From the NCBI GenBank assembly GCA_949128115.1, contig OX421968.1, forward strand, positions 52,965,423-53,029,422: a DNA stretch of 64,000 nucleotides, read 5' to 3'. The DNA comes from Anaspis maculata (lineage: Eukaryota; Arthropoda; Insecta; Coleoptera; Scraptiidae). This document shows, in pieces, positions 35,576 to 45,931 of this stretch. Numbering within the stretch: position 1 is the stretch's first letter; the number at the start of each line of letters is the position of its first letter. The position numbers and the translations under genes were made by a program. Below the pieces are notes generated by a model. The model made no database searches. It was not told the origin of the DNA and worked only from the letters and a program-made list of their open reading frames with translations.

Positions 35576-36643
35576 ATTATCCGATCTAAACTCTCTAAAA
35601 TCCATCAGATAGTAATGTAGGGAAGGCCGGAATAGGGTAAAATGCTACAAAGCCTTGGAGAAGCACTCCTATCGTCCTATACGCGATATTAGTGGTGACG
35701 TCAGAGTCGCCATTTTAAAATGCCGGATCCAACAATGATTTGAGAGCAGAGGAAATTCCAGAAATTATTTTTTGGTAGCATTACCTTGCTTAGTCAACTA
35801 CATTGGGGTACGAAGTGACAAACTACAGAGCCTAGAGGTCATTTTGGAGCATATTCCAATTTTTTGTTATTTTTCTGAAAGATTTTATCAGCAAAAAAGT
35901 AACTTGAAAGATGTAACATCTGTCGTTTTTTGATAGTGATACTTTCGTTCGACAAATGACAGCCAAAAACTAATCCGGTCATTCAACAGCAAAACAATAG
36001 CTGCTTTCCTTTTACAACCTGAACTAAGTATTCTGACCTAAGTTGTTAGTGGTTTCTCACTTTCGCGCATGCGATTTCTCGCTCTTTCTCTCTCTAACTT
36101 AGATCAGATCAGTGAGTTTTGTGCTAAAAGGAAAGCACCTCATGTCTGCATACCATCATACCAAATTTCAAGTCGATCGGATCAACGGTTGGGCAGCTAT
36201 CGTGGAAGATTACAAACAGACACACAGACACACACACACAGACAGACAGACAGACATTATTCTGGAAATGGTCCTGATCGACTTGGGGACTCAGAATAGA
36301 TTTATTCGTCAAAATCTCAAAACTTTTTCTGTACGATCACCATACTTTCCCCTCGACTTTCCCTTCCATGTTGGTGGGGAGGCGGAAAAGTAAAAGTTCA
36401 CTTGGTATCAATAATAATCAATGGTTTTTTTTTCTCACTCGGGAGCTCATATGTACTTGGCAAATACAGGAATCCTAAAACACGGACATGGCCAGTGATA
36501 CGGTACCTACGGTAGGCAGGTATAATGTGGATTAGTCTCCCATAAAGCCCATGTGGCATTGCCCATACCAGTTTCATAACAGCGTTTTAAGATGTCGTAC
36601 TCGGTGTCGTATATCCGTCACATCAAGCTGAATTTGTGAAAAC

Positions 36644-36993
36644 AATATTTATTTTTATTTGTTCATTTAACGTCGGCCGATTTCCGCAGCGAGGCCTAGC
36701 ACCGACGCCGGTGAATGCTTTTCTTTACTATATCGGAAATTTTGCCGAACTCCTGTGTATTCCAACACAGGGTAGGGATTTTTAACGACCAACAACATCG
36801 CATGGGGTCGGCACCATAGTTCGCATTTCACGTGCTATTCGACACACCGACGGTGTGTCTTGCATTTAGCAAGCATTCCAACTAGATCAAAGAGCTTGTT
36901 TTGACGACGGAAATCCGATCGCCCACAGTGGGACTCGAACCCACGACCCCTGGAGTGGTAGTCGAACGCGCTGACCACCACACCACAAGCTCC
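36644..36993 (-). mobile_element. tRNA-derived SINE, near full length
   Basis: The tRNA-like head lies at 36925-36993 (minus strand). It has A-box-like GTGTGGTGGTCAGCGCG and a B box GGTTCGAGTCC (complement of 36931-36941). A ~250 bp unrelated body follows, which ends in GTCGGCCGACGTTAAATG and an AAATAAAAATAAAT tail. This is the expected order for a SINE. No target duplication was identified with confidence. Confidence 0.8.
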
Positions 36994-37127
36994 TCATTTC
37001 AGACAGTTATTCATGGGACAGCTAGTATGTTTTCTGAAAAAATTCCTCATTCTGCCCCTGTAGGTATTTGTAGGTAGGTATTACTACCCTGCACCATTGC
37101 CTGTACGTATAATAAGTGAATTAGGCC

Positions 37128-37246
37128 CAGTTGCTCACTTCGAGTTACTTTAAACTTGGTTTGGTTGCCATAGATTTCATTGTTCAACAAATATTTTCAT
37201 AGTAACCAAACCGGTAAAGTTAAACTCGAAGTGAGCAACCCGGCGA
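37128..37246. mobile_element. Hairpin MITE, GTTGCTCACTTCGAGT ends
   Basis: The ~42 bp ends are inverted repeats (GTTGCTCACTTCGAGTTACT against the complement of CCAAACCGGTAAAG...GAGCAAC) around a ~35 nt loop. It lies inside the long CGAGGGG element. Confidence 0.75.
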
Positions 37247-37491
37247 TAGTCACCCCAGAAGTTTTTGGCTGGCTATTTTCTTCCAACCGTTTTAATTGTG
37301 ACAATGAAACTTGATAGGGTAGGTACCGACACATAACACATACACACAACATGTAGGTCGTGCTAAAAAGACCTGCTTCAAGAACGAGTTTCCACTTTTC
37401 TGATTTCCGCTCACTTTTCCGACATTTTCATGACTAGGTGTGGAGATTCTGCTAACTTTGTTCACCTCTGACGCATGCGCACTTGACGTTT

Positions 37492-37668
37492 TAATACCTA
37501 CTAATACCCACTAATTCCTCTGTAATACCCACTAATTCCCATGTAATACCCAGTAATACCCCTGTAATACCCACTAATACCCCTGTAATACCCATTAATA
37601 CCCCTGTAATACCCACTAATACCCTTGTAATACCTACTAATACCTCAGAGGTGTACACCATAATACCC
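37492..37668 (+). repeat. TAATACCC minisatellite, right array
   Basis: About 15 units of the same kind and orientation as the left array (CCCCTGTAATACCCACTAAT). Confidence 0.95.
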
Positions 37669-37686
37669 CCAGTGGTTTACCCCTCG

Positions 37687-38010
37687 CGTGTAACTAACAA
37701 CACCTCCACGTTACTAGATCTCATAGTTGTATGGGACCTGAACCGGGTTTTGTCGTCGGGTGTTTCTCCTTGTCATTTCTCAGACCATGATCTAGTTTTC
37801 TGCAGTCTTGACATCGAGTCCAATAAAAATACGCCCGAGTTTCGGTACTGTAGGAATTTCAAAAATATAAACACAGATCAATTCAGAGCGGACCTAGCAT
37901 CAATGCCTCTTCCCAACATCTACAGGACGCGCGCCATTGATGAGAAGGTGGAGTTACTGCAGGTAAACATACTACACGTACTCGACGACCACGCTCCGTT
38001 AAGACGTATC
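37687..38010 (+). pseudogene. LINE endonuclease C-terminal part and linker
   Basis: It resumes with RVTNNTSTLLDLIVV, followed by CHFSDHDLVF, the SDH block of APE endonucleases (catalytic His), then about 65 linker residues up to DDHAPLRRI. The frame is cut at 38010/38011 by the BEL LTR and continues at about 45488. Confidence 0.87.
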
Positions 38011-38969
38011 TGTCTCGGCCCCGTTCATTGAACACTGCATTCGTGTGCACTGAGGGTATGCAACCCAAAATATCCCGGTGTCGTCCAAGTCCTCACCCCT
38101 CACCCCCTGTTCGGTGTGCCTGGCACTTGGCTGTCAGGCGCAAGCGTAAACGAGCTCCAGCACTTTCTTCGGCCGTCTTCGGCATTCTTCGGCTTTCTTT
38201 CCGCTCGTGCCTTTGCCGCTTCGTTCGAAGCGGCGTTGATCTCCGTACGTCGAGCGGGAAGCCACGCCGTCTTTTTTTGGTCATCGTTCTCGCGGCCATC
38301 TTGTCGTGCCATCGGCGTACATTCGTACTCGACCAGAAGCCCATCCAAGGCCCATCGCGTCCGATAGTGACTCCTGGAGGAGCTCTGCAGCATCTCCAAG
38401 TCCAGAAAGCGGCAGTTTTCACCGCTTTCACCGGGGAGCGGCTTGGATCAGCCAGCCGCACACAAAGCTCCAGTTTCGGACGGGATCGAGTCGTTCGTCC
38501 GCCATTTTGGTGACGAACACGGGCACTCGTGCATTTCACCAGGAAATCCACCACCAGAACGGCCATCCACCACGACGCCGCCTTCGGACTCCGCCAGGAC
38601 GACGCCGCCACCGAATAAGATCCCGTAAGTTCCATATTTTCCATTGTTTTTACCATTTACCGTTTATTCCCGTTTGCCGGGGTGTATGCCTTCAGTGCAG
38701 TTCGTCTCGTTTTCAGGACGCCAATCTGCCCCCGATCAGAACCACTCGGATTTTCCATTTCATTTAATTCACATTGTTTTTTTTTTTTATTGTTTTGTAA
38801 TTCTGTCTGTTTGTGTTTTTTTCTTTGTTTTGCATTAAAGTTTTTGATTGTTGTTGTGAATTTTATTTCTGACTGTCGCTTGCTGCTTTCCTAATCCAAG
38901 AGTTATTGTTTTAATGCAGCCTTCATCGGAAGGCTGCCGTCTTTATGTGTACCGCGCTAACATATAAAT
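38011..38969 (+). repeat. 5' LTR of the BEL/Pao element
   Basis: It starts TGTCTCGGCCCCG and ends CTAACATATAAAT; the last two bases could instead belong to the target. It is GC-rich in the first 650 bp and T-rich after. ATTAAA at 38834-38839 is a candidate poly(A) signal. The long open frames on both strands occur identically in both LTRs and are treated as non-coding. Confidence 0.93.
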
Positions 38970-38986
38970 TGGTCCTTCGTAGCCGG
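38970..38986 (+). other. Primer-binding site, tRNA-Tyr-like
   Basis: TGGTCCTTCGTAGCCGG directly follows the LTR. It begins with the complement of the tRNA CCA end and matches the 3' end of animal tRNA-Tyr apart from one additional T. The primer identity is inferred. Confidence 0.7.
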
Positions 38987-39211
38987 ATACAGGCTAAGCA
39001 TGGTACAGTCAGGAATTTAATTCACCTCACTATTGAAACTTTAAAGTCACGGGTCAAACCCACGTGACACTTGTGCGTTGGTCCAGCGTGTTGATCAATT
39101 CGTTTTTCGCCCGTCTCATTCGCACTTTTTCACCTGGGTTGGGTTCGCCATTCAGGTACGCCAACCTAAGGGTCAGTTGCTTTGTTTTCATTTTTCTTTG
39201 TGTCGTACACA

Positions 39212-42200
39212 ATGGACGCAACTTTATCGTCCATCGCGATAGCTATTGCGCGCCTTGAGCCCCTTCTGGAACAAGGCGTCACAGCTACCACCGAGCCAAG
39301 CCTCCAACCGGCATTTTTAGCCACGTTTGACATTGCGGCGGAAATTTACAACGGTTTCAAGAGCACGGTCAACACTGCCCCTCTCCCCAGTGCCTCCGAG
39401 GAGCAGAAGGCTACATTTCTTGAACGTACACTCCGGGCAGACAGCTTGTATGGCAAACTTGCTGCGGTAAAAGCCTCGTTTGCGAATTCAGAGCCGACTT
39501 CCTCGCTCTCTCGCCAAGCCTCGCAAACTTGGTTCGAGACAGGCCGGAGCAATGTCCGATTGCCAAAAATCGCGTTGCCGTTGTTCGACGGAAAGTTAAA
39601 ATCATGGCCACCATACTATGATCTATTCACGGCGTTAATACACAGAAACCAGTCTCTCTCAGATATTGAACGGTTTCAGTATCTGATCTCGTCTTTATCT
39701 GGTGAACCTCTCTCAATGGTTAAACACCTGCCATTGACGGGAGATAATTACATAATTGCGTTCGACTCGTTGGTTGAGAGATACCAGAACGACCGCGTGC
39801 TAGTCACTTTTTACTGGCAGTCGATGATGAACGCCTCCTCCGTCACATCTGACTCCGCGCAAGCGCTTCGCCATCTTGTGAACACGTTCAACGAAAATTT
39901 AGTGGCGCTCGAGCAGTATCCGCATATCGACCTGTGGGATTTCACCCTGTCGAGCATGCTGCTCCAGAAACTCGATGAGTCGACGCGAAAACGTTTCGAG
40001 GTGCAGTCAGCTGGCACCCCCTTCCCCAAATACGAAGACGTCAAGTCTTTCGTGCTCGACCAATGCAAGGCTTTCGAGGCAACTGCCTTAAATTCTAAAA
40101 CGCAATCGAACTCCCGCTCCACACGGGCAAACACCGTTACCGTGAAGCCCGAGGTCAGCCGCAAGTCGTGGGCCTCACATACGTTGGTGTCTCAGACTTC
40201 ATCTGCCCCAGCGACGTCGCATGAGTCAGCATGTTCTCATTGTGGGGCGAGAAGTCATAGAGTCACCGCGTGCAAGACTTTTCTGTCAATGTCCCCAAAT
40301 GACAGATATTTGGCGGTCAAACAGAAAAGGCTCTGTCTCAACTGCTTGAGCACCAATCACGGCGCTCCAAAATGTCCATCGTCGTATTCGTGTCGGCAGT
40401 GCCACGCAAGGCATCACACCTTGCTGCACTTCCCCAAGCCACATAGAACTGCAGGTCATGAGTCACCCAGTTCTTTATCGAATCCAGTTGAATTACCGCA
40501 AATCGTTTCCCCTGGTCTTCCAGAAAATGTCGCGAATTCGATGACGAATCTCGCCTCAAGCCTCAAGGCAGCTCATGTTTTGTTGGCCACGGCAATCGTT
40601 CACGTTCGTGACCGGTGGGGAGGCTACCAAAGCCTCCGTGCGCTCATAGACCCTGCCAGTCAGGCATCGTTTATTTTGGACTCCTGCGTGCGCAAATTGG
40701 GTCTATCCCCATCAAATCACAATGTGCCCGTTTTTGGCTTGGGTCTCACCCCCGCCAATTCGACGTGTGGCACAGTCACTTGCCAGGTCAAGGCTGATGA
40801 TGAGTCTCTCCCAATCCCTGAATTGGAGTTAATTGTCCTGCGCAGGATTTGTGGTAACCTGCCAGACACCGCTTTGAACCCGGATCAATTCCACTTGAAC
40901 TTATCGAATCTGGCGGATCCCACATGGTTCAAGCCAGGCCCCATTCAAGTGTTGTTGGGCGCCGACGTTTATCCGTCAGTCGTGAAAGAGGGAATCGTCT
41001 CGTCAGGTCCGTCACAGCCTGTTGCCATAAACACCATTTTTGGCTGGGCTCTTCTCGGTCCCTTTCAAACCCCGTCAAAACCTCTGCATTCCTTTTTGGT
41101 TTGCACTCCAACTGGAATCGACGAGTCTCTGCACAAATTTTGGGAAGTAGAGGAAATCTCGTCACCATCGTCCAAAACACGTTTGTCCCCAGATGATGAA
41201 CGTGCAGAAATTTGTTTCCGGGACTCTGTCTACCGTTGTCCGTCAGGTCGTTTTGGGGTTTCGCTTCCCTTCAAAAGGGAGTCCCCCACCTTTGAACATT
41301 GCAGGTCTATGGCTGACCGCCGTTGGTTAGCTATCGAACGTCGCCTGGTCCGTCAGGACACACTCCGTGATCTGTACATAGCATTCATGCGCGACTACCT
41401 CGACCTAGGTCACATGACCTTGCTGGACGCAGAACCTCCAGATTCTGAGGCGTATTACATCCCTCATCATCCGATCGTCAAGATCGAAGACGACAAGCCG
41501 AAAATTCGCGTCGTTTTTGATGCTTCGGCGCAAGCGCCGAATCATTTATCTCTCAACGAGACGCTTCTCGTCGGTCCTAAGTTACAACAGGACATAGCAG
41601 CTTTGCTACTGCAGTTTCGGTGTGAGCCGATCGTTTTTACTTGTGACATCCGTCAGATGTATCGGCAGATACTTATCTCGCCCGAACATCGCAAGTATCA
41701 ACTCATTCGCTTTCGTTTCTCCCCTGATCGACCCATTGAAACGTACCAATTGAACACCATTACATACGGTGTTTCTTCGGCACCGTTTCTAGCGGTTCGC
41801 ACGTTGCTTCACTTGGCAGAACAAAGCGCCTCGAAGTTTCCATTGGCGTCGCAGGCAATTCGCCGTAATTTGTATGTAGACGATCTACTTTGCGGTGCGA
41901 ACTCCGTGGAATCAGCACGGGAATTACAAACGCAGCTAATCAACCTGCTCCAATCGGGTTGCTTTGAATTGCGCAAGTGGGCAAGCAATCACCCTGATGT
42001 GCTGCAAGACATACCACTTGATCACGTTCGAACTCAGCCGTCCACTTTCAGTGACGTTGCTGACAATACTGTAAAAATTCTTGGCCTCCAGTGGCAAGCG
42101 GCAACAGACACCTTTTCATTCACGGTTCATCCAAATGAACTACCGTGCACAAAACGGTCCATCTTGTCGGAGGTGGCTCGGATTTACGATCCGCTCGGCT

Positions 42201-44410
42201 TTCTGTGCCCTGTTGCATTTTTCGCCAAACATTTAATCCAACGGTTATGGAAACTTGGCCTTGATTGGGACGACACCCCTCCAGACATCGTATGTCAGCA
42301 GTGGTTGCGTTTTCAATCCGAGCTATCGCAACTTTCGCGGTTGCAAATTCCACGGCATACTTTTCCGTCGCCTGCAGACAGGTGCCAGTTGCACGCCTTT
42401 TGCGACGCATCTGAATCTGGGTACGCGAGCGTGTTGTACGTTCGTTACCTTCGAAATGGTGTTCCCACCATTCGTCTCCTAACCGCCAAATCAAAGGTGG
42501 CTCCAGTCAAATTGCTGACCGTACCCCGTCTCGAATTGTGTGCAGCGGTCCTACTTTCCAATCTCGTTGCCTTCACCGTTGCAGCGCTCGCAGGAACCGT
42601 ACAGTTCGATGCCATATTTGCGTGGACCGATTCTACGGTTGTTCTCAGCTGGCTGCGTTCCTCTTCGCACCGCTGGAAAACATTTGTTGCTCACCGTGTT
42701 GAGCATATTCAACAGCGTGTCCCGCCTCAGTGTTGGAGACATGTCTCAACATCGGACAATCCCGCCGACCCAGCTTCGCGCGGATTGTTTCCCGAAGACA
42801 TGCTTTCGTGCTCCCTCTGGTGGTCTGGCCCACCTTTTCTGTCATCAGCGGATGACACATGGCCGGATGACAAATTCTCCGTGTCCTCCCCAGACATTGC
42901 GTCTGAAGAGCGAAAGCTCGCTTTGGTCGTGCGTGTGCCGCAGCCGCCGCCGATTGACATCGACGACCTCTTTTTGCGCATATCCTCCTTACGGAAGATT
43001 CAGGGCGCTGTCGCCTATTTCTATCGGTTCTGCAAATGCAAGTCCGATGAGAAGTTCACAGGACCTCTCTCGGATACAGAACTCCATTTTGCCTTGTTGT
43101 ACATTGTCAAACATGTACAGCAGAAGGTATTTGCCGTCGAAATCGCGTCGTTACGCAACGGCAAACCCTGTTCAAGACCCTTTCGAAAACTTTCACCCTT
43201 TCTCGATCGTGACGATGTTCTCCGCGTCGGCGGACGTTTGAAGCATTGTCATGAGTTGCCATTTGCAACCAGACACCCTGCTCTTCTTCCATCTCGTCAC
43301 GTCTTGACAGGACTCGTCATTCGACAAGTTCATTCCCGACATTGCCACCCGGGACTCAACAATACCTGCTATCTCCTGCAGCAAAATTTTTGGATATTGT
43401 CCACGCGACGCGCGGTACGGCACTACCTTGCATCGTGTTACCGGTGCTTCCGGACTAAGCCGCAAACTTTTTCTCCCACCATGGGCGACCTCCCCTCGGC
43501 GCGAATTTCTCAGCTAAAACCTTTTAGCTGCGTCGGGCTCGACTATGGTGGCCCTTTTCCAATCCTCATGTCACGCGCTCGCGGTGTCAGAACTACGAAG
43601 GCGTACATCTGTCTTTTCGTGTGCTTCGCCACCAAGGCATTGCACGTCGAGGTTGCCTCCGATCTCTCAACAGATGCTTTCCTCGCTGCCTTGCGCAGAT
43701 TCATTGCCCGGCGCGGTCGTTGCTCTACCATCTATAGCGACAATGGCACAAACTTTGTCGGAGCTCATAGGCAATTGACGATGTCAATGCAACTCGCCGC
43801 GGAATCCGAAGCCATCACTTGGCGCTTCATTCCTCCCTCCAGTCCCCACTTTGGCGGGCTGTGGGAAAGCGGCATAAAAGCTGTCAAAACTCATCTATCT
43901 CGCGTGATAGGTGATCAAATACTCACCTTTGAAGAGCTGACCACGTTGGTCACCCAAGTTGAAGCGTTGCTCAACTCACGGCCACTTTCGGAACTGGGCT
44001 CGGATCCAAATGATCTGTGCCCATTGACGCCTGGTCATTTTTTGACGCTCGAGCCGTTAACGGCCCCACCTGACCCAGATTTGTCCCACCTCAAGATCAG
44101 CAGGTTGTCGCGATGGCAGTTGGTCCAATCCATGCAACAGCGTTTCTGGGCGCGTTGGCGCGACGAATATCTACACACGCTGTACCAACGCGGCAAGTGG
44201 CACAAGTCACGTCACCTTGAATCCGCAGATGTGGGGTCTTTAGTCCTCATCAAGGACGAAAACGCTCCCCCTCTGAAGTGGAGGTTAGGCAGAATTTCAA
44301 AACTCTTCCCCGGCAAAGATGGCATTTGTCGTGTCGCAGATGTCCGTACTCAACGCGACGTTCTGCGACGCCCAATGGTCAAACTTTGTCCCCTCCCTTC
44401 AGGACAGTGA
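39212..44410 (+). CDS. BEL/Pao gag-pol polyprotein, intact
   Basis: 1732 residues from the ATG at 39212; an upstream in-frame ATG at 39182 adds ten hydrophobic residues and is less likely. Order of domains: gag with a DUF1759-like region (~100-300); zinc knuckles CSHCGARSHRVTAC (~341), CLNCLSTNHGAPKC (~374) and a CRQCHARHH segment (~395); aspartic protease with ALIDPASQASF (~476); reverse transcriptase with FTCDIRQMY (~809) and YVDD (~887); RNase H with HAFCDASESGY (~1060) and WTDSTVVLSW (~1138); integrase with an HHCC zinc-binding part (~1377-1415) and catalytic D, D, E in GLDYGGPF (~1443), YSDNGTNF (~1507) and LWESG (~1550); then a DUF5641-like C terminus. Gag and pol share one frame, as is usual in BEL/Pao. 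The protease motif has DPA rather than D-S/T-G. Length is typical for the family. Confidence 0.96.
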   Translation: MDATLSSIAIAIARLEPLLEQGVTATTEPSLQPAFLATFDIAAEIYNGFKSTVNTAPLPSASEEQKATFLERTLRADSLYGKLAAVKASFANSEPTSSLSRQASQTWFETGRSNVRLPKIALPLFDGKLKSWPPYYDLFTALIHRNQSLSDIERFQYLISSLSGEPLSMVKHLPLTGDNYIIAFDSLVERYQNDRVLVTFYWQSMMNASSVTSDSAQALRHLVNTFNENLVALEQYPHIDLWDFTLSSMLLQKLDESTRKRFEVQSAGTPFPKYEDVKSFVLDQCKAFEATALNSKTQSNSRSTRANTVTVKPEVSRKSWASHTLVSQTSSAPATSHESACSHCGARSHRVTACKTFLSMSPNDRYLAVKQKRLCLNCLSTNHGAPKCPSSYSCRQCHARHHTLLHFPKPHRTAGHESPSSLSNPVELPQIVSPGLPENVANSMTNLASSLKAAHVLLATAIVHVRDRWGGYQSLRALIDPASQASFILDSCVRKLGLSPSNHNVPVFGLGLTPANSTCGTVTCQVKADDESLPIPELELIVLRRICGNLPDTALNPDQFHLNLSNLADPTWFKPGPIQVLLGADVYPSVVKEGIVSSGPSQPVAINTIFGWALLGPFQTPSKPLHSFLVCTPTGIDESLHKFWEVEEISSPSSKTRLSPDDERAEICFRDSVYRCPSGRFGVSLPFKRESPTFEHCRSMADRRWLAIERRLVRQDTLRDLYIAFMRDYLDLGHMTLLDAEPPDSEAYYIPHHPIVKIEDDKPKIRVVFDASAQAPNHLSLNETLLVGPKLQQDIAALLLQFRCEPIVFTCDIRQMYRQILISPEHRKYQLIRFRFSPDRPIETYQLNTITYGVSSAPFLAVRTLLHLAEQSASKFPLASQAIRRNLYVDDLLCGANSVESARELQTQLINLLQSGCFELRKWASNHPDVLQDIPLDHVRTQPSTFSDVADNTVKILGLQWQAATDTFSFTVHPNELPCTKRSILSEVARIYDPLGFLCPVAFFAKHLIQRLWKLGLDWDDTPPDIVCQQWLRFQSELSQLSRLQIPRHTFPSPADRCQLHAFCDASESGYASVLYVRYLRNGVPTIRLLTAKSKVAPVKLLTVPRLELCAAVLLSNLVAFTVAALAGTVQFDAIFAWTDSTVVLSWLRSSSHRWKTFVAHRVEHIQQRVPPQCWRHVSTSDNPADPASRGLFPEDMLSCSLWWSGPPFLSSADDTWPDDKFSVSSPDIASEERKLALVVRVPQPPPIDIDDLFLRISSLRKIQGAVAYFYRFCKCKSDEKFTGPLSDTELHFALLYIVKHVQQKVFAVEIASLRNGKPCSRPFRKLSPFLDRDDVLRVGGRLKHCHELPFATRHPALLPSRHVLTGLVIRQVHSRHCHPGLNNTCYLLQQNFWILSTRRAVRHYLASCYRCFRTKPQTFSPTMGDLPSARISQLKPFSCVGLDYGGPFPILMSRARGVRTTKAYICLFVCFATKALHVEVASDLSTDAFLAALRRFIARRGRCSTIYSDNGTNFVGAHRQLTMSMQLAAESEAITWRFIPPSSPHFGGLWESGIKAVKTHLSRVIGDQILTFEELTTLVTQVEALLNSRPLSELGSDPNDLCPLTPGHFLTLEPLTAPPDPDLSHLKISRLSRWQLVQSMQQRFWARWRDEYLHTLYQRGKWHKSRHLESADVGSLVLIKDENAPPLKWRLGRISKLFPGKDGICRVADVRTQRDVLRRPMVKLCPLPSGQ

Positions 44411-44518
44411 GCATTCTGTGTTTTCACTTCCGTCATTGTTCTCACTATGCTCTTTCTTTTTGTATCATGTTTGATTTCATTAATTTTTGAACTTTGAAAA
44501 TACCCCGAGTGGTATTTT

Positions 44519-44529
44519 GGTGGGGAGTA
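44519..44529 (+). other. Polypurine tract before the 3' LTR
   Basis: GGTGGGGAGTA immediately precedes the 3' LTR TG. It is short and contains two T residues but sits at the right place for plus-strand priming. Confidence 0.65.
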
Positions 44530-45487
44530 TGTCTCGGCCCCGTTCATTGAACACTGCATTCGTGTGCACTGAGGGTATGCAACCCAAAATATCCCGGTGT
44601 CGTCCAAGTCCTCACCCCTCACCCCCTGTTCGGTGTGCCTGGCACTTGGCTGTCAGGCGCAAGCGTAAACGAGCTCCAGCACTTTCTTCGGCCGTCTTCG
44701 GCATTCTTCGGCTTTCTTTCCGCTCGTGCCTTTGCCGCTTCGTTCGAAGCGGCGTTGATCTCCGTACGTCGAGCGGGAAGCCACGCCGTCTTTTTTTGGT
44801 CATCGTTCTCGCGGCCATCTTGTCGTGCCATCGGCGTACATTCGTACTCGACCAGAAGCCCATCCAAGGCCCATCGCGTCCGATAGTGACTCCTGGAGGA
44901 GCTCTGCAGCATCTCCAAGTCCAGAAAGCGGCAGTTTTCACCGCTTTCACCGGGGAGCGGCTTGGATCAGCCAGCCGCACACAAAGCTCCAGTTTCGGAC
45001 GGGATCGAGTCGTTCGTCCGCCATTTTGGTGACGAACACGGGCACTCGTGCATTTCACCAGGAAATCCACCACCAGAACGGCCATCCACCACGACGCCGC
45101 CTTCGGACTCCGCCAGGACGACGCCGCCACCGAATAAGATCCCGTAAGTTCCATATTTTCCATTGTTTTTACCATTTACCGTTTATTCCCGTTTGCCGGG
45201 GTGTATGCCTTCAGTGCAGTTCGTCTCGTTTTCAGGACGCCAATCTGCCCCCGATCAGAACCACTCGGATTTTCCATTTCATTTAATTCACATTGTTTTT
45301 TTTTTTATTGTTTTGTAATTCTGTCTGTTTGTGTTTTTTTCTTTGTTTTGCATTAAAGTTTTTGATTGTTGTTGTGAATTTTATTTCTGACTGTCGCTTG
45401 CTGCTTTCCTAATCCAAGAGTTATTGTTTTAATGCAGCCTTCATCGGAAGGCTGCCGTCTTTATGTGTACCGCGCTAACATATAAAT
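44530..45487 (+). repeat. 3' LTR of the BEL/Pao element
   Basis: Identical to the 5' LTR by eye, except for 11 instead of 12 T in the run near 45296-45306. ATTAAA lies at 45352-45357. Confidence 0.93.
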
Positions 45488-45931
45488 CAGATGCACAAAA
45501 AAGCCGGCTCCCTGGCTAACATCTAATCACAGAGCATCTAATCTTCGGTTTCTTATGAAGTCAAGAGATAAGGCAAAAACGTCTTTTAAAAAGTCAAAAA
45601 AGTCTGCTGATTGGGACTATTATAAACAACTCCGGAATTATACAACCTTAGCTGTCCGCAATGAAAAAGTTGCCAAACCAAGAAACATGTGGAAACAGCT
45701 GAGATCACTAGATTCGAAGCCGGCATTGACAAAGCTACCCAGTCATCTTGAAGATCCGAACGCTGTAGGCAATTATTTTCAAATCTCTATTCCCACTAAT
45801 CTGATTGATTCCTCCAAAACCGCTGAATACTATAATGAAAATACTATTGACAACAATGACAATAATTTTGCTTTCCAACTGTTAACTAAGGAACAACTCT
45901 GGAAACTTTTGATAGGTTGAAGTCGAACGCT
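45488..45931 (+). pseudogene. LINE linker between endonuclease and reverse transcriptase
   Basis: The frame continues with KKPAPWLT and FLMKSRDKAKTSF, blocks typical of the segment before the RT in Jockey/CR1-like elements. A one-base deletion near 45890 shifts the frame, so the next block (TLETFDRLKSNA) is read in another frame. It is cut at 45931 by the Polinton-type palindrome. Confidence 0.83.

Larger units (their letters stand above)
35320..37686. mobile_element. 2.37 kb TIR element, 8 bp target duplication (CGAGGGG family, long copy)
   Basis: The ends CGAGGGGTAAACCGCTG and its complement (16 of 17 matching) are flanked by CGTGTAAC at 35312-35319 and 37687-37694, inside the LINE endonuclease frame. 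Inwards of each end lies TGTACAC and then a minisatellite of TAATACCC units, in the same (direct) orientation on both sides. The ~1.9 kb between the arrays is non-coding and contains a SINE (36644-36993), a hairpin MITE (37128-37246) and an (AC)n/(AGAC)n run near 36220-36256. The element is the same family as 11848-11992. No transposase is present. Confidence 0.92.
38011..45487 (+). mobile_element. Complete BEL/Pao LTR retrotransposon
   Basis: About 7.48 kb: 5' LTR, primer-binding site, one long gag-pol frame, polypurine tract, 3' LTR. The two LTRs differ only in the length of one T run, and the gag-pol frame has no stop or frameshift. The insertion is therefore recent and the copy may be competent. 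It lies inside the older LINE. Only ATC is shared by the two outer flanks, shorter than the 4-6 bp usual for this superfamily. No envelope-like gene follows pol. Confidence 0.95.

Noticed and set aside
35346..37668. CRISPR-like array because of regularly spaced repeats
   Set aside because: The units are 10-12 bp, contiguous and without unique spacers, in a eukaryotic transposon.
38093..38656. 187-codon minus-strand open frame in the 5' LTR, repeated identically at 44612-45175
   Set aside because: It is inside the LTR, its identity only reflects LTR identity, and its arginine-rich composition is that of a GC-rich non-coding strand. No domain is visible.
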